A DNA stretch of 64,000 nt from contig JAGXIT010000004.1 of assembly GCA_024635495.1 (NCBI GenBank), forward strand, positions 310,001-374,000, given 5' to 3'. Of the stretch, positions 39,641-49,671 are shown one piece after another. How positions within the stretch are numbered: the stretch's first letter is position 1; each line of letters starts with the position of its first letter. The translations under genes and the position numbers were made by a program. Under the pieces are notes generated by a model, which did not search any database, had not been told where the DNA came from, and worked only from the letters and a program-made list of their open reading frames with translations. This stretch comes from Candidatus Saccharimonadota bacterium (GTDB lineage: Bacteria > Patescibacteriota > Saccharimonadia > Saccharimonadales > UBA4665).

Positions 39641-40624
39641 ATGCAATATCGTACATTTTCAAATACCACACAAAAAGTTTCAGAAATAGGGCTCGGCACC
39701 TGGCAAATTGGCGGCTCTTGGGGTGACGTCGAGGACACCGAGGCGCACGCTATCCTACAAATGGCCGTCGACAATGGCGTCACGTTCTTCGACACCGCCG
39801 ATGTCTACGGCGATGGTCGCAGCGAGCGTTTGATTGGTGATTTCCTCAAATCTACCAATGCCGATATCTTCGTCGCCACCAAGCTTGGACGTGGCGGCAG
39901 TCCAGGCTGGCCTGAAAACTTCGAGCTCGACACCATGCGCGCTCATGCCCAGGCATCTGCCAAACGACTGGGCGTCGATACCCTAGACCTCATCCAATTG
40001 CACTGCATCCCGACAGAGGTTATGCGTGAGGGTGTCGTCTTTGACCACCTCCGCACCCTACAGTCCGAAGGCGTCATCACGCATTTCGGCGCCAGCGTCG
40101 AATCTGTCGAGGAGGGCCTCATCTGTCTCGAGCAAGAGGACTTAAGCTCACTCCAAGTTATCTTCAATATCTACCGCCAGAAGCCGATTACCGAGTTATT
40201 CGAACAAGCCAAGGCCAAGAACGTGTCGATTATCGTGCGCTTACCACTCGCGAGCGGCTTACTGAGTGGCAAGATGACCAAATCGACGACATTTGGCGCC
40301 GAAGACCACCGCAATTTCAACCGCGACGGCAAGTCCTTCAATGTCGGCGAGACATTCGCGGGGCTTCCATTCGAAAAGGGTGTAGAGCTCGCCGACGAGC
40401 TCAAGACGATGCTTCCAGACGGTATGACTATGCCGCAGCTTGCGCTGCGCTGGATACTCGACTTCGATGCCGTCACGACCGTAATACCTGGCGCCAGCCG
40501 CGAGTCACAAGTACTATCAAATACGTCCGCTTCAGATCTCCCGCCACTCTCACCTGAGCTTCACGCGAAGCTATCGAGCTGGTACGATGAAAGTGTCAAA
40601 GCCCACATCCGTGGCAAATATTAA
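39641..40624 (+). CDS. Aldo/keto reductase
   Basis: SEIGLGTWQIGG...GVTFFDTADVYGDGRSERLIGDFL...LDLIQLHCIP...TTVIPGASR. Confidence 0.94.
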   Translation: MQYRTFSNTTQKVSEIGLGTWQIGGSWGDVEDTEAHAILQMAVDNGVTFFDTADVYGDGRSERLIGDFLKSTNADIFVATKLGRGGSPGWPENFELDTMRAHAQASAKRLGVDTLDLIQLHCIPTEVMREGVVFDHLRTLQSEGVITHFGASVESVEEGLICLEQEDLSSLQVIFNIYRQKPITELFEQAKAKNVSIIVRLPLASGLLSGKMTKSTTFGAEDHRNFNRDGKSFNVGETFAGLPFEKGVELADELKTMLPDGMTMPQLALRWILDFDAVTTVIPGASRESQVLSNTSASDLPPLSPELHAKLSSWYDESVKAHIRGKY

Positions 40625-40645
40625 AAAGTAACAGATAGGATCTAC

Positions 40646-41443
40646 ATGCACGTACAGAACAAAGTTATCGTAGTCACCGGAGCCGGTGGTGGTATCGGCG
40701 GTGAGCTCGTCCGCAGCCTACTCGCTCGCGGAGCTAAAGTCGCAGCTGTCGACTTGCGTGAGGAGCCCCTACATCAACTTGCTGATGGCGTTGGCCAGAA
40801 TATCTCCATCCACGCCATGAATATCACGGATAAAGACGCCGTGGCTAAGCTACCCCAGCAAGTCATCGACGCTCACGGCTCTATCGACGGCGTCATCAAC
40901 TGCGCCGGCATCATCCAGCCCTTCGTGAAGGTAAACGATCTCGCCTACGATGCGATAGATAAGGTTGTGCAGGTGAATTTCTATGGCACGCTCTATATGA
41001 CCAAGGCATTTCTCCCCCACCTGCTCAAACGACCAGAAGCTCACATCGTCAATGTCTCGAGCATGGGCGGCTTCTTGCCAGTGCCAGGCCAAAGCATTTA
41101 TGGCGCCTCGAAGGCAGCGGTCAAACTCCTGACCGAAGGTTTGTATGCCGAGCTGCTCGACACGAATGTGCGTGTGAGTGTCGTATTCCCGGGTGCCACC
41201 AAGACGAACATTTCTGATAATTCTGGCGTCCCAGCTCCTGCCATGCCAGATGGTGACAAAGCCCAAGATTTCCCGATGCTCTCAGCAGAAGCCGCTGCAA
41301 AGATTATCGTCGATGGCATGGAGAAGAACAAGCCGCAGATATTCACTGGCAAAGATTCCAAGATGATGAATCGGCTCTACCGTCTGAACCCTGTCTCCGC
41401 GACCAAGCTTATCGCCAAGCAGATGAAGTCTCTACTGTCGTAG
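40646..41443 (+). CDS. Short-chain dehydrogenase/reductase
   Basis: VIVVTGAGGGIGGELVRSLLARGAKVAAVD; NCAG; YGASKAAVKLLTE. Confidence 0.94.
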   Translation: MHVQNKVIVVTGAGGGIGGELVRSLLARGAKVAAVDLREEPLHQLADGVGQNISIHAMNITDKDAVAKLPQQVIDAHGSIDGVINCAGIIQPFVKVNDLAYDAIDKVVQVNFYGTLYMTKAFLPHLLKRPEAHIVNVSSMGGFLPVPGQSIYGASKAAVKLLTEGLYAELLDTNVRVSVVFPGATKTNISDNSGVPAPAMPDGDKAQDFPMLSAEAAAKIIVDGMEKNKPQIFTGKDSKMMNRLYRLNPVSATKLIAKQMKSLLS

Positions 41444-41489
41444 CACCACAAGCCGCCGACTCAGCTCAAGATTCGGTAATTATTTCGAC

Positions 41490-41542
41490 GCTACTTCGTA
41501 GCTTGCACGAGTTACTTCTTGTCTGTAGCAACGAGAAGTAAC
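41490..41542. other. Two intergenic hairpins between SDR gene and convergent hypothetical gene
   Basis: GCTAC-TTC-GTAGC (41490-41502) and GTTACTTCT/AGAAGTAAC (41511-41519/41534-41542). Confidence 0.5.
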
Positions 41543-41616
41543 CAAGAAGTGCCAAGGCACACTGGGGCTGTGTACTACTTCTTCTAGCCTTTGATGACGA
41601 GAAAAACTACTGATTA

Positions 41617-42606
41617 TTAGCCTTCACGTTTTTGTAGCCGCTGGAGCAACATAATTGCTCGTTCTACATGCTCTTCGCGGGCTTTCGCTTCTGCTGTTTC
41701 ACGACGTAACTCGTGCGTTACCCTTTCGACGGAACCATCCTCCAATGCAGCAAGCTCTAGTCCGTAGCTTTTCTCAGGATCTGACTCGGTCGCATCCATG
41801 TAGGGCCACGTCCTGCCGCCTTTGCCCTGACCGGTAGGAACGTATACTGCAGATGCTGCAAACATATTTAGGGTACTCGCTCGCATCTGGCCCTCTAAGG
41901 CTGCAACTCTTTGTCTAGATTCAACGAACACGCCAGGGACCTTTGCTGCGGGTATATCCGAAAATACTGTCAATCTACGAGCCATCCGTTGATCCTCTGT
42001 TGAGATTTCTTTCATCGCACGACGCACTACTCGAGCAAGCTCAATCTGAGTTCTAGTGGTCTCTTGCATAGTCGCGTCTGGCAAAAGTATATTTTTTACG
42101 GCTGGGGCGAGGCCATTGTTTGCCTCACGCAGCGCATTGATGATGTTTAGATTGTAGTAGATATATGGATAATATTTTTCTAGGTCGTGTTCCCGGAGCT
42201 TCGTCTTTATTGTGTCTATCAGTTCGGCACTGCCCACCACCCACGTCTTCTCGTTCGGGTCGATTCGACCCATACGATTGTTCCGAATGAGTGAGGCGCC
42301 CTGTCCGGTCTCGGTTGCGATATGCCTTTGTATGCCATTCATGGCCACAGTACCTTCAGCGACGATGATTGGTACGTACACCCCTGTTGCCGCTTCGAAC
42401 CCATTGTCATTGTCCACATACGATGCTTCACCGTCGAGTTCGTAATGCTCTAGACTAGCGCCCGACTCACCTACGGTTGCAGTGGCGACATTTACCATTT
42501 TTATGCCTGGGTCTACGGGTGCATCTTGGACCGAAATCCAGCCCACGCGCTCACCGGCCAGCTCTGCTGAAAACTCTTTATCGACAACTTTCGTAAGCCT
42601 TTCCAT
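41617..42606 (-). CDS. Hypothetical protein, 329 aa
   Basis: Long ORF with SD AAGGGAG; no family recognised. Confidence 0.75.
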   Translation of the reverse strand: MERLTKVVDKEFSAELAGERVGWISVQDAPVDPGIKMVNVATATVGESGASLEHYELDGEASYVDNDNGFEAATGVYVPIIVAEGTVAMNGIQRHIATETGQGASLIRNNRMGRIDPNEKTWVVGSAELIDTIKTKLREHDLEKYYPYIYYNLNIINALREANNGLAPAVKNILLPDATMQETTRTQIELARVVRRAMKEISTEDQRMARRLTVFSDIPAAKVPGVFVESRQRVAALEGQMRASTLNMFAASAVYVPTGQGKGGRTWPYMDATESDPEKSYGLELAALEDGSVERVTHELRRETAEAKAREEHVERAIMLLQRLQKREG

Positions 42607-42684
42607 GAAACTCCCTTGTTATGTAATTGCACTCATTATCTGTTTGCGGTCATGTATTTGCAAGCATAACCACAATCAGGCGAA

Positions 42685-43125
42685 CTATTTGTCGAGCACT
42701 TTTGCCATGAGTACGCTACGCTCGGTAGCTTCACGCTCTACAGTGAAACCCATTTTCTGATAAAAGGGCGCTGCATCGTGCCATACAGATGCGAGCACAA
42801 TATCTGCCTGAGACGTCATGCCCTCTAGAGCTGTGGTCATGAGCGTACGAGCTATACCGCGGTACCGCGCATCCTCATCGACTGCGATATCCTCGATTTT
42901 GGCACACCTTCGCTCCGAGAAGACATCGTAGTGCACCATGCCAGCTATTTCACTATCCGGGCCTCTCACGACCCGATACTCGCCATAGTCCATGTAGAAA
43001 CGCTCTGGCGCTAACGCTTCGCTACCTGCGGCTATGCCACATAGGCGGAGCACTTGTGCCACGTCCGCCCGGCGTGCGGCTGATTCTTGATCCATCTCGG
43101 TCAAGCAGAAGTTTTCTACCAACAT
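42685..43125 (-). CDS. GNAT-family N-acetyltransferase
   Basis: KIEDIAVDEDARYRGIARTLMTTAL...ASVWHDAAPFYQKMGFTVE. Confidence 0.88.
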   Translation of the reverse strand: MLVENFCLTEMDQESAARRADVAQVLRLCGIAAGSEALAPERFYMDYGEYRVVRGPDSEIAGMVHYDVFSERRCAKIEDIAVDEDARYRGIARTLMTTALEGMTSQADIVLASVWHDAAPFYQKMGFTVEREATERSVLMAKVLDK

Positions 43126-43176
43126 GAAATATTATTATACCAGTTTTTATCCATTCCGCAACGTGTAGCCATCCCT

Positions 43177-44334
43177 TTACCGTTGAAAGGTCAGGACAAA
43201 CCATATCACGAGCACCACAATCGTTATGATGCCTGAAGTTGAAAGCCCTTTCTTGAGCTTCCTACCCTGAGGTGCGACTATATTCATTGCTCGATTGCCG
43301 ATTCGATCATCACTGTAGTTGTCTGCCTGTTTATCGATTTGTGGCAGTACTTTCTCTAGGACTGCGAAGAAATCTTTCAGGCGCGTCAAGATGCCAGCTT
43401 GTGTCGACGCAAGCGCAGATTTTTTTTGGCTGTAGAAATACAGTTTGTCATCGATTATCTCGGCATCAAACGCCCTCGAATCATCAATAAGCACCGCCAT
43501 GACATCCGGCGTGAAGATATAGCGTGCGTCTACTTGGTATTCACGCGGTCCATACAGAGTGAAATACTGGTCGAAATCGCCTTCCAGCGATATCACTTGG
43601 TTTTTGGCGATGTCGCTCGCGATATTACTCATGATATCCACGCCGAAAGCTCGCGTGTTATTTGCCTTGGCATCGAGCAGCATGTGCGGCAGCTTACGTT
43701 CTAGGCGCACGCACATATACAGCCAATCATATGTGTGGCTATTTTTCCCATAGCCAGTTGTGTACGTATATTTACCCATTTCTATAGCTGTATTGCCCTC
43801 TGCATCCAGCTTCTGTAGAATCTGACTCGCTGATCTTGAATGACCACTCTGAAAAATCTTACCGTTATGAACTGGATCCTTGGCGAAGAGCGTGAATACA
43901 AAGCCATTCTGGCTAGCAAACTTACTCAGTCGGATGCTTATCGCTTGGCCCGACTGAATAGCAACTAGTATGCCACCAATAATAGCCACAAAAGCACCAG
44001 CCAATATGAGCCCTTGCCCAAAAGCGGCCAGGGTCGCGGCTGCAGCTACGAGGCCGCCGACCCACAGAAAAAACCCTACTACTAGCCCACCTATCACGCC
44101 AATATTGACAAGCTTTTTACCGACGTGTGGCCCAATCCTCAGAACCGAACCGTACTTGGCAGTGTATGCAGCAGTATCTTCACTTACTACTGGGTCAGCC
44201 AGTGCAGAATAATCAATCTTTTGCATTGTTTGCGCCGTAGCTGGCGCTTGCGGTGGCGGCGTCGGCTGGATTGGTTGCGGAGCTGGGGTTGGTTGAATCG
44301 GCGTTGGGGTTTGTGGTATTAGTGTTGGTTCCAT
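43177..44334 (-). CDS. DUF3137-like membrane protein
   Basis: Pro/Gln-rich N-terminus, two central TM helices, C-terminal TM helix; domain layout resembles DUF3137 (recall only). Confidence 0.6.
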   Translation of the reverse strand: MEPTLIPQTPTPIQPTPAPQPIQPTPPPQAPATAQTMQKIDYSALADPVVSEDTAAYTAKYGSVLRIGPHVGKKLVNIGVIGGLVVGFFLWVGGLVAAAATLAAFGQGLILAGAFVAIIGGILVAIQSGQAISIRLSKFASQNGFVFTLFAKDPVHNGKIFQSGHSRSASQILQKLDAEGNTAIEMGKYTYTTGYGKNSHTYDWLYMCVRLERKLPHMLLDAKANNTRAFGVDIMSNIASDIAKNQVISLEGDFDQYFTLYGPREYQVDARYIFTPDVMAVLIDDSRAFDAEIIDDKLYFYSQKKSALASTQAGILTRLKDFFAVLEKVLPQIDKQADNYSDDRIGNRAMNIVAPQGRKLKKGLSTSGIITIVVLVIWFVLTFQR

Positions 44335-44434
44335 TTGCTCTTAAGTATACCGCGACTTGCGATACTGCTAATAATTATTTTTCCCAGTCTTTGATTATGA
44401 GGGTTTTGCCTATAAGCGAGGGGGTGTACGGCGC

Positions 44435-44869
44435 TTAACCGACGAGGTCAATTTCATGCTCACCGTGGAGCATTCGCTTTGCGACCACAGCATTCTGCAG
44501 AAGCTCCATAGCAGACACACCTATTGCTTCGCAGCGCTCTGCGTATGTCAATTGGCCAAGATACGGGCTATTATGGCTGAAATTGCGATGTATTTGCAAA
44601 AGCTTCGGTAGATAAGCCTTCGCTAGTGCCATATGCAGTTCGTTGGAGATAAACCTACCACTCTCTAGCAGATTCGCTTCTGCCAGTAGAGTCGAGTGCT
44701 TCAGGCTATCTTTTCTTGATAGTGAAGCCGTGCCCATCAAGCTATCGTTTGGCATCTCTTCTAGCGTATGGTGCACCATATCTATGCTAAATAACGCCAC
44801 TTCGCTTTCTTCTGGCTCGTAGGTAAACCCGAGCGGCTCCATAGTATCAGCGTACACATGCTCAATCAT
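44435..44869 (-). CDS. Hypothetical protein
   Basis: 144-aa ORF, TATAAT 7 nt upstream. Confidence 0.65.
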   Translation of the reverse strand: MIEHVYADTMEPLGFTYEPEESEVALFSIDMVHHTLEEMPNDSLMGTASLSRKDSLKHSTLLAEANLLESGRFISNELHMALAKAYLPKLLQIHRNFSHNSPYLGQLTYAERCEAIGVSAMELLQNAVVAKRMLHGEHEIDLVG

Positions 44870-45026
44870 TCAGTGTATTATATAACAACCCACAGTTTTT
44901 GCAAGCTTGTCATATTTAGTGGCTACTCCTCGCTTGCCGGGATAGGGTTCTAGCCTGTCTGTTTATCGCTCGGAAATGTTGGCCGTTATATTGACTGTTT
45001 AGCATTTGTATTTTATTATATGGCTT

Positions 45027-45863
45027 ATGCCTAGACCTGATGAATTTGATACGACTCGAGTCATGATGCTTGCGGATTTTAATGCGCAAGCACACGAAGC
45101 GTACCTCACTGCCTACGAAACCTATTTTGGCGATGAAATCCACGCAGCATATATCGGCAAACCGCTCGGTGCGCTGACGTTATCTGTGGCAAAAGTACTG
45201 ACAGATCCGGAGCACCGCGATGATCCCATTCGCGGTCAGCGGCTGACCGTAAGGCCTATGAGCAATGAAGATGCTGCTTTTGTACCAGCCCACCAAACGA
45301 TGGGTAGCATGCCAGAAGACGTGCACCGCTACTACGCGGCGACTGCAGCCAGCGTTTCGTCTATTCCAGTCCAGAAGAATCTTGATATCCGGTCCACCTT
45401 CCCTGTCGCAGGTGTCGCAGCAGATTACAAGGCAGCACTTACCGACGAATTGTTTAAGGGCCCCACTCATCACGTTGAAACGTTCTGGTTTATGGAGGAG
45501 CCCACCGAACACGGCCTTGCCCTCGGCAAGAAGTTTGCCAAGGAATCTCAGATGTACGCCAAGGCACGCGCACTCGATATACGAGCCAAATCGCCTGATT
45601 ACGGTAGGGCTATCATGAACGCTACTGGTATTAATATCGGGTTTGAGCTCGAGATGAGTAGTGACCTCCCTCTGAATGGTCATGAGCCAAAACCATGGCT
45701 CAATGCCTATGCAACCCAGATGGCCATAAACGCACAAACGTACGGCGCCATAGTTGAACGCTATGAAGCGCAAAATGGTATGGATGCAATCGTAGCGGAC
45801 TATCGAAATAAATACGATACAGCGCTTGCAGCTTACAACCGAGCCGAAAAGCTACTCGGCTAG
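45027..45863 (+). CDS. Hypothetical protein
   Basis: 278-aa ORF from MPRPDEFD. Confidence 0.7.
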   Translation: MPRPDEFDTTRVMMLADFNAQAHEAYLTAYETYFGDEIHAAYIGKPLGALTLSVAKVLTDPEHRDDPIRGQRLTVRPMSNEDAAFVPAHQTMGSMPEDVHRYYAATAASVSSIPVQKNLDIRSTFPVAGVAADYKAALTDELFKGPTHHVETFWFMEEPTEHGLALGKKFAKESQMYAKARALDIRAKSPDYGRAIMNATGINIGFELEMSSDLPLNGHEPKPWLNAYATQMAINAQTYGAIVERYEAQNGMDAIVADYRNKYDTALAAYNRAEKLLG

Positions 45864-45885
45864 CGCCATGGCTTGTCAATTATAC

Positions 45886-46350
45886 TCAGTAGAGGAACGG
45901 GAGGAGGCGTTTGGTGCGGAGAGCGTAGGCTTTGTAGTCGGGGAATTTCTGCTTGAGCAGCATTTCTTCGTAGCGTAACTTCGCCAGTAAATTTATAAGC
46001 AGTGCCAGCCACATCACCCACGCCAGCGTATCGGGACTATTCAGAACCCAGGCAAGTGTGGCGAGTAGTACGGAAGTGTACATCGGGTGGCGGATGAAGC
46101 GGTATGGTCCGCCCGTGTAAAGCCGCTGGCTGGTACGCACATCGGGGAAGACATTCACCTTGAGTCGCATAGTAGTGATAGCCCAGACACCGAGGGCAAT
46201 CGCTAGAATCGTCATAGTATTTTGGACCGCACCGCCCCGCACGCCAGCATGTAGCGCGATAGCGAATATCAGTATAAACTGCAGAGAGACAAAGAGGATT
46301 GAGTGCGGTCTGGATGCAGATTTTTTGTGTTGGTTTGGTGCCTCTATCAT
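45886..46350 (-). CDS. Isoprenylcysteine carboxyl methyltransferase/phospholipid methyltransferase-like membrane protein
   Basis: LYTGGPYRFIRHPMYTSVLLATLAWVL...RYEEMLLKQKFPDYKAYALRTKRLLPFLY; start revised to 46350. Confidence 0.87.
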   Translation of the reverse strand: MIEAPNQHKKSASRPHSILFVSLQFILIFAIALHAGVRGGAVQNTMTILAIALGVWAITTMRLKVNVFPDVRTSQRLYTGGPYRFIRHPMYTSVLLATLAWVLNSPDTLAWVMWLALLINLLAKLRYEEMLLKQKFPDYKAYALRTKRLLPFLY

Positions 46351-46449
46351 GAGCGTGATTTTAGCATAAGCCAAACACGAACAGAAATGGATCGTGCCTC
46401 GCTACGTGTATTCACCTGGGCACGTTCGCGATTTAAATTGCCCGGTGTA

Positions 46450-47109
46450 TTATCTTGGAACTTCAAAAGCGTCTAGCTTTGGCACGAGTATCGGATCATC
46501 AGCCATCAGTTCATTCCTGAACTCAATCGCTTCTTTGGCGTCACGTATTATGCGCTGGGCGGCGTCCAGGCTCGTAGAGTCATACATGCCCGCTAGCTCT
46601 GGGGTCTGGCTCGCGGCAAGTGTAAAGTGGTGCGCCAGCACGATGCCGCCAAGAACTAGGCGCTGTTCTGCCGCGTTAGGTGTGAGTAATTTAGTTGCGG
46701 AAATCATAGTGTCACCACTGTCAGATAGCTGACGAGAGATTTCACTTTCGGTTCCTAAAGCCAGGAATTCTTCCCGACTGAGTTTCGTGCCGGGAGCCTT
46801 TTCTGTCCGCTCACGAAGACTTCTCTGTATATATCTAGTGAGATGTAAGTCTGTGTGTTTTGGCAAGAAACCAACTGTATTCGTCAGACTAAGTGCGACC
46901 CCGCGCATAGCATGGCGACCTTCCGGTAAATATTCCGAGTCAAAACCACCGAGTGCTCGCCTAATGACCCTAGCAATAATGCCGTGTGATTCGCGTCCAA
47001 CAAATCGATCACTCAGTGCCTCTGTATATTCTATCGGCCCGTATGCTTGCAATTGATCCAGCAGCGCCTGACCTGGAGTTAATCCAGTTTGTACTATTTC
47101 GGTTGACAT
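46450..47109 (-). CDS. Orphan family A protein, member 3
   Basis: LDQLQAYGPIEYTEALSDRF / AMRGVALSLTNTVGFLPKH / AEQRLVLGGIVLAHHF; 15-nt leader shared with 36065 gene. Confidence 0.75.
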   Translation of the reverse strand: MSTEIVQTGLTPGQALLDQLQAYGPIEYTEALSDRFVGRESHGIIARVIRRALGGFDSEYLPEGRHAMRGVALSLTNTVGFLPKHTDLHLTRYIQRSLRERTEKAPGTKLSREEFLALGTESEISRQLSDSGDTMISATKLLTPNAAEQRLVLGGIVLAHHFTLAASQTPELAGMYDSTSLDAAQRIIRDAKEAIEFRNELMADDPILVPKLDAFEVPR

Positions 47110-47190
47110 GATTTGTACAATACCATAAATGCTACTGCTTGTAAATGGTTTAACCCCGTTGACGCTCAGTATGTTTGCCCGAACGAACCG

Positions 47191-49671
47191 CTATTCGGCG
47201 ATAGCGGACGCTATGCGCTCTAAGTACGACGTAACGTCGCTGTCTCTCAGCGTACTGGTGCTACTTGTGACTTTTATGCGCAGGGTAATTGTCTTCGACG
47301 TGTCATCTTCTGGTTGATAGATACTGACTACGTTTATTTGAGCAGAAACGTCAGGTTGTAAGCTGTCGTCGAGGGTTTTGCGCGCCAGTGCGTTGACATG
47401 TGCAAAGCTCGTATCTGCTGAAACCTTGAGTGAAATGTCTTGCGTGACATGAGGGAAACGACTGAGTGGGGTGTAGGTTTTGCCCTGCTGGAGGACGAGC
47501 AGCTTCGGTACGCTCAGCTCAAAGCCGGCGCAGTAGTCTGGGAGCTTGAAGGCCTTGCGCACACTTGGCAGGAATTCGCCGATGCGACCAATCGGCTCAT
47601 CGCCAATCATGACAGTCGTAGTACGACCCGGCGCAAAGTAAGCGGCCTTGGCGGCCATGCCTTTAGGCTCAAATGGCGCGTAACTGACTTGGTCGAGGAC
47701 ACCGAGTGAGTCGAGTAGCTCCTCGGCGAGGCGTTTCGCCTGGTAGAAGGCTGCTCCGTCGGCTTTCTTCGCTGCGACGACGCTCGCAACACACTCATAT
47801 TCCTTCGGCAGGCCTTCGTCGTCGAGTTCACCCTTGGTGTGGCCTTTGCCGAGTTCAAATAAGGCAAACTGGTCATGGCCCGTCTTGATATTGGCATGGA
47901 TGTGATCGAGTAGGCTCGGGATAAGCGTGAGGCGGTAGTACTGGAGATCTGGGCTGAGGGCGTTGCCGAGGCTGTAGGCGGTGGCTGGATCTTGGCCAGC
48001 ACCCTTGAGCGTGCGCTCGTGCACGAAACTATAGGTCAGTACTTCGTTGGCACCAGCGCCAGCGAGTACCTGGCGGATTGACTGCTTGAGCGCAATGCTC
48101 TGATTGCGTGAGGTTGGCTTGATGCTGCGCTGCGGGAGTTCACGAGGGAGCTTATCGAAGCCGTAGAGTCGGCCGACTTCTTCGACGATGTCTTCTGGTA
48201 GCTCGATATCTGTTCGCCAGAATGGCGCTGTCACGTGTAGTCCGTCGTCTTCGGGTACGCAGGCGAATTCAACATTGCGGAGTAGCCCGGCGATCGCTTC
48301 GTTGTCGAGTGAGAGTCCGAGTCGTTCGTTTATGAACGCCGGTGTGATTACCTGCTCGGCATGTATAGTCTGATCATCATGGGTAGCTTGAGGGTGAAGT
48401 AAGTCATGTACTGGGCTGGCCTGTGTGCCGCCGGCAACGTCAAAGATTGAGTTGAGCGCCAAGCCAACAGTTCGATCATTTTGCAGTGGCGATTGACCCT
48501 TATTGAACCTAGTGACAGCATCGGTGAAGAGACCGTGGCGCATACTCGTCTTGCGGATGGTATACATATCGAACGTGGCGGCCTCGAGCACGATGTGTTT
48601 GGTCTCACTCGAGACTTCACTATTGCCGCCACCCATGACACCACCGAGTCCGACTGGGCCTTCGCCGTCCACGATCACAATATCGTCTGCGGTGAGTTTG
48701 TACGTCTTATCATTGAGTAGCGTTACTCGCTCGCCATCACGAGCCATACGGGCACCAAGCGTGTGACCGCGTAGTTTGTCGTAGTCATACGCGTGGAGTG
48801 GCTGGCCGGTTATGAGCATGACGTAATTCGTGACATCGACGATATTATTTATCGGCTTGCTGCCGAGGGCGACAAGTGCGCACTGGAGCCAGAGCGGGCT
48901 GGGGCGTACTTCGATGTCTTTGATGGCGACCGCCATGAAGCGCGGTACCTTCTCGGTTGCGTCATTGGTAACTTCAAGCTCGAGACCTTCGCCGCTCGCA
49001 AAGCTTGGTAGTTTCCAGTACCAATCAGGGCTGGTGAATTTCTGGTGCTGGATACCGGCGATTTCGCGGGCGACACCAAGCTGCCCAAAGCAATCTGGGC
49101 GGTGGGTAAACATCTTGTTTTCGATATCAATAATAGTGTCATTGAGGCCAAACGCTTCAGCGAAGCTGGCACCGGGCTTGATAGGCGTAGTATATGGTCG
49201 CCACTCGTCGGCATTAATCTCGATAATGCCCTCGTGGTCAGAACCAATCGCCAGCTCATCGGCGGCGGCGAGCATGCCATTGCTCTTCACACCGCGGATT
49301 TCACGGGCATCGAGCACAAACGGCTTCTCGTCATCGAAGCTAGACGGCACAGTACTCTTGGGCGGTAACCACACAGCAAGCATGCCAGTGTGAGCATTCG
49401 GCGCGCCACAGACTATCTGGACGTGACCATCGCTATCGCGCTCGACATCATCCACGACACCATCGTCATCGACGATACAGACACTGAGCTTATCGGCATT
49501 GTCATGCTTGACGGCACTCAGGACTTTTACGATGACTGCGTCTTTGTACTTGGTCGCGAGGTCGGTAACTGCCTCGACACCGCCCAGCTGCTGATTGAGC
49601 ATATGGACGAGTTCATCTACTGGCACATCGACGGTAGTGTATTGTTTGACGGTATTTAGGCTAACTTTCAT
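47191..49671 (-). CDS. pheT: Phenylalanyl-tRNA synthetase beta subunit
   Basis: MKVSLNTVKQYTTVDV...tRNA-binding, B3/4 and B5 regions, C-terminal FDX-ACB FPHVTQDISLKV; start revised to 49671. Confidence 0.96.
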   Translation of the reverse strand: MKVSLNTVKQYTTVDVPVDELVHMLNQQLGGVEAVTDLATKYKDAVIVKVLSAVKHDNADKLSVCIVDDDGVVDDVERDSDGHVQIVCGAPNAHTGMLAVWLPPKSTVPSSFDDEKPFVLDAREIRGVKSNGMLAAADELAIGSDHEGIIEINADEWRPYTTPIKPGASFAEAFGLNDTIIDIENKMFTHRPDCFGQLGVAREIAGIQHQKFTSPDWYWKLPSFASGEGLELEVTNDATEKVPRFMAVAIKDIEVRPSPLWLQCALVALGSKPINNIVDVTNYVMLITGQPLHAYDYDKLRGHTLGARMARDGERVTLLNDKTYKLTADDIVIVDGEGPVGLGGVMGGGNSEVSSETKHIVLEAATFDMYTIRKTSMRHGLFTDAVTRFNKGQSPLQNDRTVGLALNSIFDVAGGTQASPVHDLLHPQATHDDQTIHAEQVITPAFINERLGLSLDNEAIAGLLRNVEFACVPEDDGLHVTAPFWRTDIELPEDIVEEVGRLYGFDKLPRELPQRSIKPTSRNQSIALKQSIRQVLAGAGANEVLTYSFVHERTLKGAGQDPATAYSLGNALSPDLQYYRLTLIPSLLDHIHANIKTGHDQFALFELGKGHTKGELDDEGLPKEYECVASVVAAKKADGAAFYQAKRLAEELLDSLGVLDQVSYAPFEPKGMAAKAAYFAPGRTTTVMIGDEPIGRIGEFLPSVRKAFKLPDYCAGFELSVPKLLVLQQGKTYTPLSRFPHVTQDISLKVSADTSFAHVNALARKTLDDSLQPDVSAQINVVSIYQPEDDTSKTITLRIKVTSSTSTLRDSDVTSYLERIASAIAE

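Noticed and set aside
45180-45773. 197-aa minus-strand ORF
   Set aside because: Antisense to the better-supported 45027-45863 ORF; no recognisable protein features
48830-49393. 187-aa plus-strand ORF inside pheT
   Set aside because: Shadow ORF within a confidently assigned pheT
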